From the NCBI RefSeq assembly GCF_016595505.1, contig NZ_JAENIL010000029.1:34611-98610 (forward strand): DNA of 64,000 nt. Reading direction: 5' to 3'. Below the pieces are notes generated by a model. It worked only from the letters and a program-made list of their open reading frames with translations. It searched no databases and was not told where the DNA came from. Position numbers and translations under genes: made by a program. Position 1 is the first letter of the stretch, and each line of letters opens with the position of its first letter. This stretch comes from Pelagicoccus mobilis. Its GTDB lineage: Bacteria; Verrucomicrobiota; Verrucomicrobiia; Opitutales; Opitutaceae. Shown piece by piece: positions 9,865 through 19,511 of the stretch.

Positions 9865-9902
9865 TAATCCCGCTTGGAGCGCTGCTAATCCCGCTCGGGG
9901 CG
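9865..9902 (+). repeat. Two 17-bp direct repeats, 21-bp period, upstream of the siderophore-type receptor
   Basis: Copies at 9865-9881 and 9886-9902 (TAATCCCGCTTGGAGCG and TAATCCCGCTCGGGGCG) differ at two positions. The 21-bp period is two helical turns, which fits a regulator binding the same DNA face upstream of the receptor start at 9945. The regulator is unknown and no classical Fur box was seen. Confidence 0.5.
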
Positions 9903-9944
9903 GAAAGCCGGTGTCCTTTGCTATATGGTGTGGTTTCAAATCAA

Positions 9945-12083
9945 ATGAAACGACACCATTCAAATTCCCTCAAGAACCTTGGCTTAACAGTTGGAGTCGC
10001 ACTTGGATTCGCTTTCTCCGCTACCGCTCAAACCAGCGTCGACTCACCTACTCTTGAAGACGATGCATTCGAACTCTCAGGCTTCACTGTATTCGGTCAG
10101 CAATACGAAGCTGTTGGAGCAGCAACGCGAATGCCGCTAACAGAGCGACAAACACCGCAAACAATCAGCCTGATCGATAGTTCTCGTCTAGAAGCTGAGA
10201 ACCTATTCACGATGGACGATGTGATGAGAAACGTCACAGGCGTTAGTGTATCCTTATATGACACACAACGCCGACTCTACTTCTCTCGGGGCTTCCAAAT
10301 CACCGATGTGCAAGTGGATGGCATTCCAACCTATAGCAATGAAACGAACCAGGAATACGATACCGCTCTTTATGAACGTGTCGAAATCGTTCGCGGTGCT
10401 AACGGGCTTCTAAGCGGATCCGGCAAACCCTCCGGAACCATCAACTTTCACCGTAAGCAGCCAAAGAAATACTTCGACGCTTCATTCACGCAATCCCTTG
10501 GCTCCTGGGACTACCTTCGCACGCAAGCGGACATCAGCGTTCCCCTCACTTCCGAAGGTAAATACCGCAGTCGCTTCGTGGCAGCGTATACAGATCGCGA
10601 GAGCTTCCGCGAGCGCTATCAAGAGGACAAGCTCGCCTTCCTTGCCTCCTTCGCTGGTGACATAACCGAAAACACAACTCTGACTGTCGGTTGGCAAATG
10701 CAGGACAACAATCCGACTGCATCGGTTTGGGGAACGATCCCTCTCTTCGCCGCAGACGGAACACCGGCTGATCTGCCACACACTACAAACTTCGCTACTA
10801 ATTGGGCCAAGTGGCAGCGGGAATCTAGCACGCTCTTCGTCAACCTTGAGCAAAAGCTGGGTGATAACTGGCAACTCAAAGCATCTTACAACCACACAAC
10901 CGGTGACGAAGTCAGCAAGAGCGTATACGCCGACACCTGGGGAGGTTCTGGAGCGCCTGGTCTCGACAAAACTGACGGCAGCGGCATTGGCCTCTTAGGC
11001 TCGTATTGGGATTCTAAAGACACGCGAGACAACATCGACATCTACGTCAATGGAAAGTACAGTGCTTTCGGTCGCTCGCATGATCTCATTTTTGGACTGA
11101 GCCACTCCGAGTACGACATGCTCTCTCCGAGCAACGACGGTGGGTCGACCTGGACCTATGAGATTCCCAACATCTACGATTGGGACGGAAACGCCCCAGA
11201 ATTCGATTTCAACTACATTGATGGAGATGATTTCATCATCACTGATGAAACAGGGTTCTACGCCTCCACACGTTTCCAACTTTCAGACCGTTTTTCGGCG
11301 ATTGCCGGTGGACGTCTCACAAGTTGGGAGACAGACCAAAACCGTTATGGAGCCGCCGCGACCTACGACATCGACAGGGAGTTCACTCCATACATCGGAT
11401 TCACCTACGATCTCAGCGAAAACACGACGCTCTACAGTAGCTACACGTCGATCTTCGAGCCTCAGAGTGAACTCGACGTTAACCAAAACTTCATCGGAGC
11501 GGTCGATGGTGTCAACTTGGAGCTCGGCATCAAATCCAGTTTCGCAAATGGAAAGGCTCTTTTCACGGCTGCCGTTTTCCAAACCGAGCAAGACAACTTC
11601 GCAGTTCGCGATTTCGACTACCCGAGCATCCCGAACACTCCTGACGTTTACAAAGCAGTCGATGGAACAAAGACTGAGGGCTTTGAGCTCCAGCTCTCGG
11701 GTAAAGCAACGAAAGATTTATCAGTAATCTTCGGATACACATACAACGATACATCGCGTCATGATGACGATCCAATCTGGACCAACCTTCCCGAACAACT
11801 CGTTCAGCTTTCGACTCACTATGTACTACCAGGCGAGCTTGATCGATTCGCAATCGGTGGTGGACTGACTTGGCAAAGTGAACTCACCGGAAGCTCCTGG
11901 AACCCCGTCACACAAGAATCGTTTCTCTTGGCGAACTTCCACGCGAACTACCGAATCAGCGATAACTTCTCAGCCACACTCAGCGCTAAGAACGCTTTCG
12001 ACGAAATCTACTTCGCGAACTTGGATTACGCCAATTTTGGTGAGCCTCGAAACATCCTGCTGTCCCTCAAGTGGAAATACTAG
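9945..12083 (+). CDS. TonB-dependent receptor, siderophore type
   Basis: 712 residues from the ATG at 9945; a TTG at 9918 is in frame but would put nine residues ahead of the signal peptide (about 1-28). The plug has the ferric-siderophore receptor pattern: ERQTPQTISLID, then VMRNVTGVSV, FSRGFQI, VDGIPTY and YERVEIVRGANGLLSG. The 22-strand barrel ends in LKWKY with a terminal aromatic residue, as in outer-membrane barrels. DAFELSGFTV at 40-49 is a probable TonB box. The PepSY membrane protein follows, a usual partner for siderophore uptake. A role in iron rather than sugar uptake is inferred from this similarity. Confidence 0.87.
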   Translation: MKRHHSNSLKNLGLTVGVALGFAFSATAQTSVDSPTLEDDAFELSGFTVFGQQYEAVGAATRMPLTERQTPQTISLIDSSRLEAENLFTMDDVMRNVTGVSVSLYDTQRRLYFSRGFQITDVQVDGIPTYSNETNQEYDTALYERVEIVRGANGLLSGSGKPSGTINFHRKQPKKYFDASFTQSLGSWDYLRTQADISVPLTSEGKYRSRFVAAYTDRESFRERYQEDKLAFLASFAGDITENTTLTVGWQMQDNNPTASVWGTIPLFAADGTPADLPHTTNFATNWAKWQRESSTLFVNLEQKLGDNWQLKASYNHTTGDEVSKSVYADTWGGSGAPGLDKTDGSGIGLLGSYWDSKDTRDNIDIYVNGKYSAFGRSHDLIFGLSHSEYDMLSPSNDGGSTWTYEIPNIYDWDGNAPEFDFNYIDGDDFIITDETGFYASTRFQLSDRFSAIAGGRLTSWETDQNRYGAAATYDIDREFTPYIGFTYDLSENTTLYSSYTSIFEPQSELDVNQNFIGAVDGVNLELGIKSSFANGKALFTAAVFQTEQDNFAVRDFDYPSIPNTPDVYKAVDGTKTEGFELQLSGKATKDLSVIFGYTYNDTSRHDDDPIWTNLPEQLVQLSTHYVLPGELDRFAIGGGLTWQSELTGSSWNPVTQESFLLANFHANYRISDNFSATLSAKNAFDEIYFANLDYANFGEPRNILLSLKWKY

Positions 12084-12121
12084 CCTCACGTTAGTTCTCA
12101 GTCCTAGAACTACTAAACCTG

Positions 12122-12157
12122 CCACCTGCATTCTCTGCAGGTGGTCTTATTTTTTTG
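12122..12157 (+). terminator. Terminator between receptor and PepSY gene
   Basis: Perfect 9-bp stem CCACCTGCA / TGCAGGTGG (12122-12130, 12136-12144) with loop TTCTC and a T-rich tail up to about 12157. It lies immediately before the PepSY start codon, so it probably reduces rather than abolishes downstream expression. Confidence 0.85.
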
Positions 12158-12162
12158 TTAGT

Positions 12163-13290
12163 ATGAGAAAAAAGCTCTGGCAACTCCACTCCTGGATCGG
12201 TCTTTTCTGCGGACTTGCACTCGTCATCATCGGCCTAACAGGAAGCGTACTCGTGTTTCATCAGGAAATAGCGAACTCAGTTTACCCCGAAGAAACCTTA
12301 AACTCCAGCACAGCACCAAACGCCCAACGGCTCCCTATCGACAGGCTTTGCGAGACAGTTGAATCAAAATTTCCTGAGTTTTGGATACGCGGCTGGCTCT
12401 TCAATTACGACTCTCCACAGCGTGACAAGGCGTACGTTATGAGGCACGGGGAAGAAGAGTGGTATCTCCTCTACGTGGATCCCTACACGGCCGCTACTTC
12501 ACACGCTCCGATCAAGACTGATCAAACAATCTACGGTTGGTTCGTAGATCTTCACTACACGTTCTTCGCCGACCACATCGGGATGGCAATCGCAGGCATC
12601 TTCGCCTTGGGATTTCTGTTCCTGAGCGTATCCGGATTCTATTTGCACAAACCGTTTTTCAAAGCTCTCTTTCGACTCAGGATCAGAGCGAGCTCACGCA
12701 TTTTCTTTTCCGACCTTCATAAAGCGATCGGAATAGTTACGATCCCAATGAACTTCATATTCGGATTCACCGGAGCTTATTGGAACATCACCCACCTCGT
12801 GCACGAAATTATCGAACACTCCGAAGAGGACCACGATCACCTAGAAAGCGAATACCCTGCCTATCGCGAACGGATAGCAGAGCTTCCTGATCTTGCCGAC
12901 ACAACTCTCCCAGGCTACTCGCTAAACTACATTTACTTTCCTCGGGAAGAGGAGCCGATGTTCTACCTCTATGGGCAGCACCCTGGGGCTGGAGTCTTCA
13001 ACAGTCCTTACGGTAGCCACATCTGGGTCGACGCCATTTCAGGTGAAGTCACCTATATGCAGGATCTAAGAAAAGCGCATACATGGACAAAAATAGCAGA
13101 TACCTTTGAACCTCTCCACTTCGGCAACTTCGGTGGGCTCACCACTAAGATCCTCTGGTGCATTGCTGGATTTAGCCCAGCAGCACTGTGTATCACCGGA
13201 ACGATCATGTATTTCAAACGAGGCCGGAGAAAAGCGAGGAAGCACAAAACCCACTTCCAGACTACGCCCTCAAAGTGTGCGAGCTCCTAG
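12163..13290 (+). CDS. PepSY-associated TM domain protein (PiuB-like)
   Basis: 375 residues from the ATG at 12163. The open frame extends upstream into the receptor gene, but homologues begin with the pattern seen here: MRKKLWQLHSWIGLFCGLAL, a first transmembrane helix, and VLVFHQEI. Further hydrophobic segments lie near residues 140-165, 190-215 and 335-360, with periplasmic PepSY-like parts between. Family members are inner-membrane proteins often paired with siderophore receptors and thought to act in reductive iron release. The gene sits 79 bp after the receptor with a terminator between. It converges with the GH53 gene, only 27 bp separating the stops. Confidence 0.85.
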   Translation: MRKKLWQLHSWIGLFCGLALVIIGLTGSVLVFHQEIANSVYPEETLNSSTAPNAQRLPIDRLCETVESKFPEFWIRGWLFNYDSPQRDKAYVMRHGEEEWYLLYVDPYTAATSHAPIKTDQTIYGWFVDLHYTFFADHIGMAIAGIFALGFLFLSVSGFYLHKPFFKALFRLRIRASSRIFFSDLHKAIGIVTIPMNFIFGFTGAYWNITHLVHEIIEHSEEDHDHLESEYPAYRERIAELPDLADTTLPGYSLNYIYFPREEEPMFYLYGQHPGAGVFNSPYGSHIWVDAISGEVTYMQDLRKAHTWTKIADTFEPLHFGNFGGLTTKILWCIAGFSPAALCITGTIMYFKRGRRKARKHKTHFQTTPSKCASS

Positions 13291-13317
13291 GCCTCTCCAG
13301 CGGCAACACGTTGAAGA

Positions 13318-14754
13318 CTACCGAGTGACTTCTCTCGCTTTCCCGAACAACGATCGATTAGAGAGAAATCCCAGAGGCACTGACACCTCTCCATCTTCGC
13401 GAGCTCTGAACGAACGCTTCAACTCCCACTTCTTCAAATCTTCAGAACTCAACACCGTGTAATCTGTCCCATTCGATTGATCGAGCAACAACGATAACCG
13501 TCCGGAGTCCTCATCGATTCCTAGGCTAACTTCACTCGGTACGCTTTCAGTCAAACCGGTGTAGTCAGCACTCATCCAAGTTCCGCCGATATGGAGGTTA
13601 TTGTTGTTTCGATGATCGAAGTAGGCGACGTGCTCGTGAGACGACCCTCTTCCCCAAGGGGTCCTGCAAGGAGTCGAAACCCACAATGGCTCCCAAAAGA
13701 TCACTCCGCTGCCGCCGGCATCGATCACCTCTTGGGTCAAGTCCACCATGTAGCGGTACTGTGTCTCCTGCCCAACTGGTAGATACATCGGGTCCGGCTC
13801 GGAAATGATATTCACAAGACCGTCGATATTCTTGTCATCCCAAAGATAGCCGGTCTCAACGATCATGGCCTCATATTGTGGATACTTTCCCTTGAAGGCT
13901 CGAATGACATCACCCGTGTTCTCGATAGTACCTCCATGCCAGGCATAGTAGTAGGAGAAGCCAGCAATATCGAAGTCCGTAACCCCGATACGCACCATCC
14001 GATCATAGAAAGAAATAAAGTCTTTCGGGTCCGCCACATGCAAAGCGATCTTCGGATCGATGACTGATTTTGCTCCGACTTCGCGAGTCGCCTTGATGCC
14101 AGCATTCCAAAGCTTGGAAAGTCGTTCATCTGAACCACGCCAAGTTCCACCTCCTTCGTATTCGAATGTTCCATCCCCATTATCGGTGACGTGTAATTCG
14201 TCCTGCAAAAGAATCCCTCCATTAGACTCATTACCCAATTTGACAATCTCCGGCAAAAGCCCTTGGGCCTCGAGCCCCTCTAGAACCTCTTTCGTGTATT
14301 CATAGATCAATTCCGCCAGCTTATCATCGTTGGCAGCGTGCTCCAGCCATGCTCGGGGAATAACCTGCCTTCCCGGATCCGCCCAAAAGTCCGAATAATG
14401 GATACCAAGCATGACTTCCATCCCCGCTTCTTTCGCACGACGGATGGTCTTGGTGACATCCTCTAGATTGCTGTATTGGCTTTTCACCTCAGGACTGACT
14501 TTGGGAACCGATTCCAGAAAGTAGGGATCATGCCATAATCTCACCCGACACAGGTTGGTTCCCTTAACAGCCATCAAAGCAAAGGGATCCTGCACCTCGT
14601 CATTCTCCCGAAAAACAGCACCACAGTCCTCCATTTCGTTCACATAGGACAAGTCGTTGCCAAAATAGAACGGTGTTCCGGCCGATGCCTGAGCGATACC
14701 GGCTAACAATGTGCAACCAACTGATATTCCCTTACAAAACCTAATCATCCTCAT
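13318..14754 (-). CDS. GH53 endo-beta-1,4-galactanase (arabinogalactan galactosidase)
   Basis: 478 residues; signal peptide about 1-25. GH53 barrel motifs: FYFGNDLSYVNEME, NLCRVRLWHDPY, GIHYSDFWADPGRQ with PRAW, acid/base Glu176 in LGNESNGG, and nucleophile Glu300 in IVETGYLWDD. The enzyme cuts beta-1,4-galactan side chains of rhamnogalacturonan I. A short C-terminal extension (about 410-478) follows the barrel. Its start codon overlaps the GH2 stop by one base (TAATG), indicating translational coupling; it is the last gene of a long minus-strand run that also holds TonB receptors and GPH transporters. Confidence 0.93.
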   Translation of the reverse strand: MRMIRFCKGISVGCTLLAGIAQASAGTPFYFGNDLSYVNEMEDCGAVFRENDEVQDPFALMAVKGTNLCRVRLWHDPYFLESVPKVSPEVKSQYSNLEDVTKTIRRAKEAGMEVMLGIHYSDFWADPGRQVIPRAWLEHAANDDKLAELIYEYTKEVLEGLEAQGLLPEIVKLGNESNGGILLQDELHVTDNGDGTFEYEGGGTWRGSDERLSKLWNAGIKATREVGAKSVIDPKIALHVADPKDFISFYDRMVRIGVTDFDIAGFSYYYAWHGGTIENTGDVIRAFKGKYPQYEAMIVETGYLWDDKNIDGLVNIISEPDPMYLPVGQETQYRYMVDLTQEVIDAGGSGVIFWEPLWVSTPCRTPWGRGSSHEHVAYFDHRNNNNLHIGGTWMSADYTGLTESVPSEVSLGIDEDSGRLSLLLDQSNGTDYTVLSSEDLKKWELKRSFRAREDGEVSVPLGFLSNRSLFGKAREVTR

Positions 14755-17021
14755 TAACCTCCAATTTCAATTCTATCCGTAGCCAGACCTTCACTACATA
14801 CTTCCACAGCAACCGGCACATCGGATTTCCGATAACGTAAGCTTACAGAAGCGATCCCAGATTCAGCCTTAACATCTGCGGGCGTCCATAGTTCCGCAGC
14901 CCCTTTCACTTCGAAATGAACACGCCCCTCGAAGCCCAAGCAAAGGTTTCCACCTGCATCTAGGACACGTGCGTGAATCGCAACAACATCCGCTTCTCCC
15001 TTGGCGGGGTGGTCACAGCCGACCACTACATCCAAAGCCAAACACTCTGGTGCGCTAGGTGTCCTTACGATGTCCCGTGCCACCTCTAAACAATCTCGGT
15101 AGGATATAGCACACAGTTCGCCTGGTTCGAACTCCGGCAATTCAAATACAAACGGGGGACTCTTTAGATGTTGAGTGTACCATAAGCTACTCGGCTCCTG
15201 ACGTGCCACTTCCTTGCCGTTAAGAACCAATCTCACCTCATCTCCATTTCCGAACACAAAGACACGTCGATTCGCATCCTGCGTCCATCCACTTGCGATC
15301 TGCACAAAATCCTCTGCACCCTCTTCCACTCGCCTCTGGCTTCGATAGAAAGCGTGGGAGTACTTCGGTAAACGAAAGAAATCCACTACACCGCAAGCCG
15401 CTCTGGTCTTGTGGTATCCTCGCGGGTAGTCGGCGAATCCCCACTGCCCATCACAAATTGCATCCGATCCCATCGTATCATTGTGAGCGATCGCGTGGTT
15501 CAGCGCCTGCTGACGTAGCTTGGCTTCGCCATGACCTCGAAAGGCTCTGCTATTCGCCCAATCCTCCAGCAGCCCCGCTCCTGTCGTTTGATCAAAACCG
15601 TCGTTCGCCGCATAGAATTCCCAGTCTCCATATTCAGAGACCACCATTGCTTTGTCTCCATTCGACCAACTGTGTAACTTCCCATGTTGCCGGGCATGAA
15701 TGTAGACATCGAAACACGAATCCTGCCAGCCGCAGGTATACATCTGGTCTCCAGGGAATTCCTCGTGACCGATAGCATGCAAGGTTTCCATGAACTCGGA
15801 ATCCATCTCGGTTTCGTTGAGTGAAAGCTCCCACAGGATCACACATGCGTGATTTCGGTCCCGTCGAATCAACTCTCGGGCATTTTGATAACAGTGATCG
15901 CGAAATTCACCTCCTCCCAGGAACTGCCAACCGGGGATACAATTCATCACGAGCAGTCCCAATTCATCGCAGGCATTCATGAAGTGTGCCGACTGTGGAT
16001 AGTGGGATAAACGAACGTAATCGAAGCCAGCCTCTTTGATCAACCGGGCATCACGATACTGGGCCGCTCGCGGCAAGGCATATCCAACACCTGGAAAATC
16101 TTGGTGACGGTTTGTACCATTCGGACGGATACGCTCACCATTGAGTTCAAGCCCCCCACTACGAGAGATCTTCAGCTGCCTCACACCAAAACGGAGTTCT
16201 CGTTGGTCAAGCGTCCTTCCCCCCTCGTCCAGTAATTCAATTAGAACCTGATAGAGCTCCGGATTTGAAACGCTCCAAAGCCTTGGCTTATCGATATTCA
16301 AAACGAATGAAGAGTTCTCGGATTTCCCTGGATGAAGATCAATAGTGTGCCCCTGCGCCAAAAGATTCCTGCCTGAATTGTGGGTAAACAACACTCGCAA
16401 GGATACGACCCGGGGTTCCGCACTCGCATTCTCCGCTTCAACCTGGCACAAAACACGGGCCTGATCCGTATTTGCTTCCAACGTACGAAGAAATACGCCG
16501 CCACCGCCAACCGTGTTTGAAGCGTTTTCATCAGTAATCCGCACCGCCGGATAACGACGTAACTCGACTTCCCTATACAGACCACCGTACCAGCAAAAAT
16601 CGAGCTCCGCTAGAGGCTTTCCAGGAGGGACGTCAGGCGTATCACGATTGTCCAACTCGACCTCGACCTCACAACTCCCATTCCTATCCAACGCCTCACT
16701 CAAATCTACTTCGAACGGAAGATACCCACCCTTGTGTTCAGCGAGTACTCGGGAACCGACTCGTACGACCGCTGTGTGCATAGCCGCTCCAAAGTGAAGA
16801 CACAATTTCTCACCTGGTTCCAACGGTTCAACTTCGATCGCACGACGGTACCGACAAATCCCTTGCCAATGTCCTTCGCCATTTAAACCACACGCAAATG
16901 GCGAGTGTGGCAGATCTACAGTTTGTTCCCCCGATTCATCGTCACGGGAAAAGGTCCAACCATCGTTCATCGGGACAGTCTGCTGCCCCGATGAGCACAT
17001 TTTCTCTATCAAATTGCTCAT
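14754..17021 (-). CDS. GH2 beta-galactosidase, probably cytoplasmic
   Basis: 755 residues from the ATG at 17021 (the frame opens with a TTG four codons upstream). Domain order is as in GH2: a sugar-binding jelly roll (about 15-160), an Ig-like domain (about 165-285), then the barrel with GTNRHQDFPGVGYALP, acid/base Glu403 in LSLNETE (replacing the usual LGNE) and nucleophile Glu463 in VVSEYGDWEF. No signal peptide is visible, so it probably acts on imported galacto-oligosaccharides made by the coupled GH53. It lies 46 bp after the LacI-type regulator gene. Beta-galactosidase is the best guess; other GH2 specificities cannot be excluded. Confidence 0.82.
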   Translation of the reverse strand: MSNLIEKMCSSGQQTVPMNDGWTFSRDDESGEQTVDLPHSPFACGLNGEGHWQGICRYRRAIEVEPLEPGEKLCLHFGAAMHTAVVRVGSRVLAEHKGGYLPFEVDLSEALDRNGSCEVEVELDNRDTPDVPPGKPLAELDFCWYGGLYREVELRRYPAVRITDENASNTVGGGGVFLRTLEANTDQARVLCQVEAENASAEPRVVSLRVLFTHNSGRNLLAQGHTIDLHPGKSENSSFVLNIDKPRLWSVSNPELYQVLIELLDEGGRTLDQRELRFGVRQLKISRSGGLELNGERIRPNGTNRHQDFPGVGYALPRAAQYRDARLIKEAGFDYVRLSHYPQSAHFMNACDELGLLVMNCIPGWQFLGGGEFRDHCYQNARELIRRDRNHACVILWELSLNETEMDSEFMETLHAIGHEEFPGDQMYTCGWQDSCFDVYIHARQHGKLHSWSNGDKAMVVSEYGDWEFYAANDGFDQTTGAGLLEDWANSRAFRGHGEAKLRQQALNHAIAHNDTMGSDAICDGQWGFADYPRGYHKTRAACGVVDFFRLPKYSHAFYRSQRRVEEGAEDFVQIASGWTQDANRRVFVFGNGDEVRLVLNGKEVARQEPSSLWYTQHLKSPPFVFELPEFEPGELCAISYRDCLEVARDIVRTPSAPECLALDVVVGCDHPAKGEADVVAIHARVLDAGGNLCLGFEGRVHFEVKGAAELWTPADVKAESGIASVSLRYRKSDVPVAVEVCSEGLATDRIEIGG

Positions 17022-17067
17022 GTATTGACACAATAAGTGCGCGAAAAAGCCCTCAGCTTTCTCTAAA

Positions 17068-18066
17068 CTACACTACAGAATTTCTCTCAATCAGCGAAAC
17101 AGGAAGAACCTCCGATTTCGCTTTCACTCGTTTTCCTGATGTAAGCGTATCCAACATTTGGACCGCTGATTCCGCCATTTCGCGCAAAGGCTCAGCGACT
17201 GTGGTCAGCGGAGGATAAAGCAGTTCGGACACACCATCGTTTTCACCGCCAATGATTGCGATATCACTCGGCACGTCCTTGTTCATGATGTAAGTTAAAA
17301 GGTGCAAGCACTGCAGCGCTTGATAACTGGTGCCCGGGACGAAAACTGCATCCGCCTTCTGACGAACCAGACGCGGAACAACGGAGGTATGGGCAACATC
17401 CGAAGTTTGAACAAACAGATTCTCATCCGCCTCCAATCCCGCTTCAACAATCGCATCCCGATAGCCTTTCAAACGTTCCTCGAAGGCGTGCCCTTCACCG
17501 CCGAGGAAAGCCAAGCGCTTCTTGCCTTTTTCGATGAAGTGCTTAGCGGCTAAAACACCAGATTTGTAGTGATCGGAACAAACACGATACACGCCCTTCC
17601 GCTCCTCAAACAAATCCATGTAGACGACCGGCAACTTAGATTCCAAAGACTGCAGATAAGTCCGAGTCTCCTCGTCATAGGTGACCGCTACGATGCCGTC
17701 CAAAAACATGCTGGGCAGTTGCTTCACAGGATCCGAGGGAATCGAAACACCAATATTACGCTTCGAAAAGGCGAAGGCTAGATGCGCGTTCAACGTCGCT
17801 GCGTATCCTTCAATCCGGTCTGTAAAGTTCGGTTCCGTAATAATCGCCACCTGACGCGAACGTGCAGAAACTTGCGGCTTTAGGTCTAGCTCTTTCGCAG
17901 CTGCCAAGATGATTTCGCGCGTCTTCGCCTTAACCCGATCCTTGTTGTTTAGGACACGGCTTACTGTACCAGGAGAAAAGCCAGTGTGACGGGCGAGATC
18001 GTAGATAGTGACCTTCTTGCCCGATCCTCGCTCTTCAACTTTTCCTTTTTCGCTACTCGTATCCAT
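17068..18066 (-). CDS. LacI-family transcriptional regulator
   Basis: 332 residues. An N-terminal tail of about 18 residues precedes the LacI helix-turn-helix VTIYDLARHTGFSPGTVSRVLNN (hinge near 65), followed by a periplasmic-binding-like sensor domain (PVVYMDLFEERKGV, RLAFLGGEGHAFEERLKGY, DIAIIGGENDGVSELLYPPLTTV). It starts 3 bp after the GPH transporter stop, so it is made with the uptake genes it probably controls; the effector is likely a galactose- or arabinose-containing oligomer (inference from position). Confidence 0.92.
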   Translation of the reverse strand: MDTSSEKGKVEERGSGKKVTIYDLARHTGFSPGTVSRVLNNKDRVKAKTREIILAAAKELDLKPQVSARSRQVAIITEPNFTDRIEGYAATLNAHLAFAFSKRNIGVSIPSDPVKQLPSMFLDGIVAVTYDEETRTYLQSLESKLPVVYMDLFEERKGVYRVCSDHYKSGVLAAKHFIEKGKKRLAFLGGEGHAFEERLKGYRDAIVEAGLEADENLFVQTSDVAHTSVVPRLVRQKADAVFVPGTSYQALQCLHLLTYIMNKDVPSDIAIIGGENDGVSELLYPPLTTVAEPLREMAESAVQMLDTLTSGKRVKAKSEVLPVSLIERNSVV

Positions 18067-18069
18067 TTC

Positions 18070-19506
18070 CTAAATCGTTCCGCGACGAGCTTCCAGTTCA
18101 GCTCGAATCTCGTACGCACGTTTCTTTGAGATTGGGTAGGCAAACAGAAGCACGATCGCAAATAAAGCCCAGATTGCAGTCGAAATGCTCAAAAACAACC
18201 GAAGCGATAGGATTGTCTCCTCGCTCTGATTTCCCCCTAGCTCCTCGTTGAAACCAGCCCAATTCAAGGCTAACCCAGTTCCGAAAAACGCCAACGAGAA
18301 CCCGAACTTCTGCAAAAACGAGAAGACTGCCCCGAACATGCCTTCACGTCGGAAGCCATGGCGTAGCTCATCGTCATCACAAATATCGGCAAACATCGAG
18401 GGAGTCAAAATGCTCAGGGCCATCCAAACCGGACCGCAAAAGATCGGATCAATCAGGATTTTCCACATGTTACCGGGCGTATAAACGTACCATTTAACGA
18501 TCGCCCCCACGAGTACCAAGGCGAAGATAACCGCCATGGTCACACTCTTCCCGTAGCGTGAAGAAAGCCAATTGATCGGATAGATCCAGGCGAGTCCTAC
18601 GGCGGCATACCCTACCGATAAAACCCACTTCCAGTTCGACCCCACCACGATGTCTCCATCGCACATGTAGTAAACCAACAAGTAGTAGTCCGTGCTGCTC
18701 GCGACCATTCCAGCCAGAACTTGGCACAAGGTCAGTCCTACGAGCACTAGAAACGCTTTATTCTTCCAAGTCGCCTTCACGCTTGGCCAAAGCCTAACTT
18801 TCTTTTGCTGCGTCGCCTTTTTGAAATAGCGTTCCTTTACGAACAAACCGGGCAACACACCGACTGTCCCCAAGATGAGGATACCAACGAGCCAACCAAC
18901 GACCAGAACGCTGTTTCCTTCCGATACAAGACCCCACACCACTAGCATTCCCGCTAACGGAAACATCCCCTGGTAGAGAAACTCTCCGATCTTGCTGAAG
19001 AACGCCCCGAAAGAAGCGACTCGAGTACGCTCGTTGTAATCTGGAGTCATCTCATAGGTCAGACTCATCAGCGGCACCGAGAAGATCGTGAAACAGGTGT
19101 AGAAGGCGATCAGCGTCACCGCGAGATATACGACCGACTGGGTTTCGCTAAAACCGCTAGGCACCATCCAAATAGCGCCAAAGGCAATGGCTTGCAGCAC
19201 CGCCCCCAGCACGATCATGGGCTTACGCCGTCCCCAACGCGTCTTCAGGTTATCGGAAACGTACCCAGCGATTGGATCCGTAATCGCATCCCAAAACGAT
19301 GGCAAAGCGAGCACGAGCCCCAATAAGGCGGGATTCACCCCCATGGTCATCTGGTAAACTGGGATTGCAAAGCCCTTCACCCCTGCCGTTCCGAAAAAGA
19401 CAGCAAGAAACCCGGATCCTAAAGCAGTCTTTTCCCAAAAGCCAACGCGACTTCCGTCATTTGCTGACTGCGACGCTTTTGAGGATTCTGTGCTCGTATT
19501 GCTCAT
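18070..19506 (-). CDS. GPH-family (MelB-like) sugar:cation symporter
   Basis: 478 residues with about 12 hydrophobic segments. The MelB/GPH signature regions are present: PSFWDAITDPIAGYVSDNLKTRWGRRKP after the first helices, and DICDDDELRHGFRREGMFGAVFSFLQK before the last third. The family moves glycosides, pentosides or hexuronides across the inner membrane with H+ or Na+. It is followed 3 bp later by the LacI regulator and then GH2 and GH53, so galacto-oligosaccharides are a plausible substrate. A hairpin (19512-19549) separates it from the TonB receptor upstream. Confidence 0.9.
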   Translation of the reverse strand: MSNTSTESSKASQSANDGSRVGFWEKTALGSGFLAVFFGTAGVKGFAIPVYQMTMGVNPALLGLVLALPSFWDAITDPIAGYVSDNLKTRWGRRKPMIVLGAVLQAIAFGAIWMVPSGFSETQSVVYLAVTLIAFYTCFTIFSVPLMSLTYEMTPDYNERTRVASFGAFFSKIGEFLYQGMFPLAGMLVVWGLVSEGNSVLVVGWLVGILILGTVGVLPGLFVKERYFKKATQQKKVRLWPSVKATWKNKAFLVLVGLTLCQVLAGMVASSTDYYLLVYYMCDGDIVVGSNWKWVLSVGYAAVGLAWIYPINWLSSRYGKSVTMAVIFALVLVGAIVKWYVYTPGNMWKILIDPIFCGPVWMALSILTPSMFADICDDDELRHGFRREGMFGAVFSFLQKFGFSLAFFGTGLALNWAGFNEELGGNQSEETILSLRLFLSISTAIWALFAIVLLFAYPISKKRAYEIRAELEARRGTI

Positions 19507-19511
19507 GCTTT

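Noticed and set aside
9865..9944. Possible cobalamin riboswitch, suggested by GGAAAGCCGGTG upstream of a TonB receptor
   Set aside because: Only about 95 bases lie between the terminator and the start codon, too short for the aptamer, and the other conserved boxes are missing.
11878..12162. Extended N-terminus of the PepSY protein
   Set aside because: This part lies inside the TonB receptor gene in another frame and across a terminator; the ATG at 12163 gives the family N-terminus.
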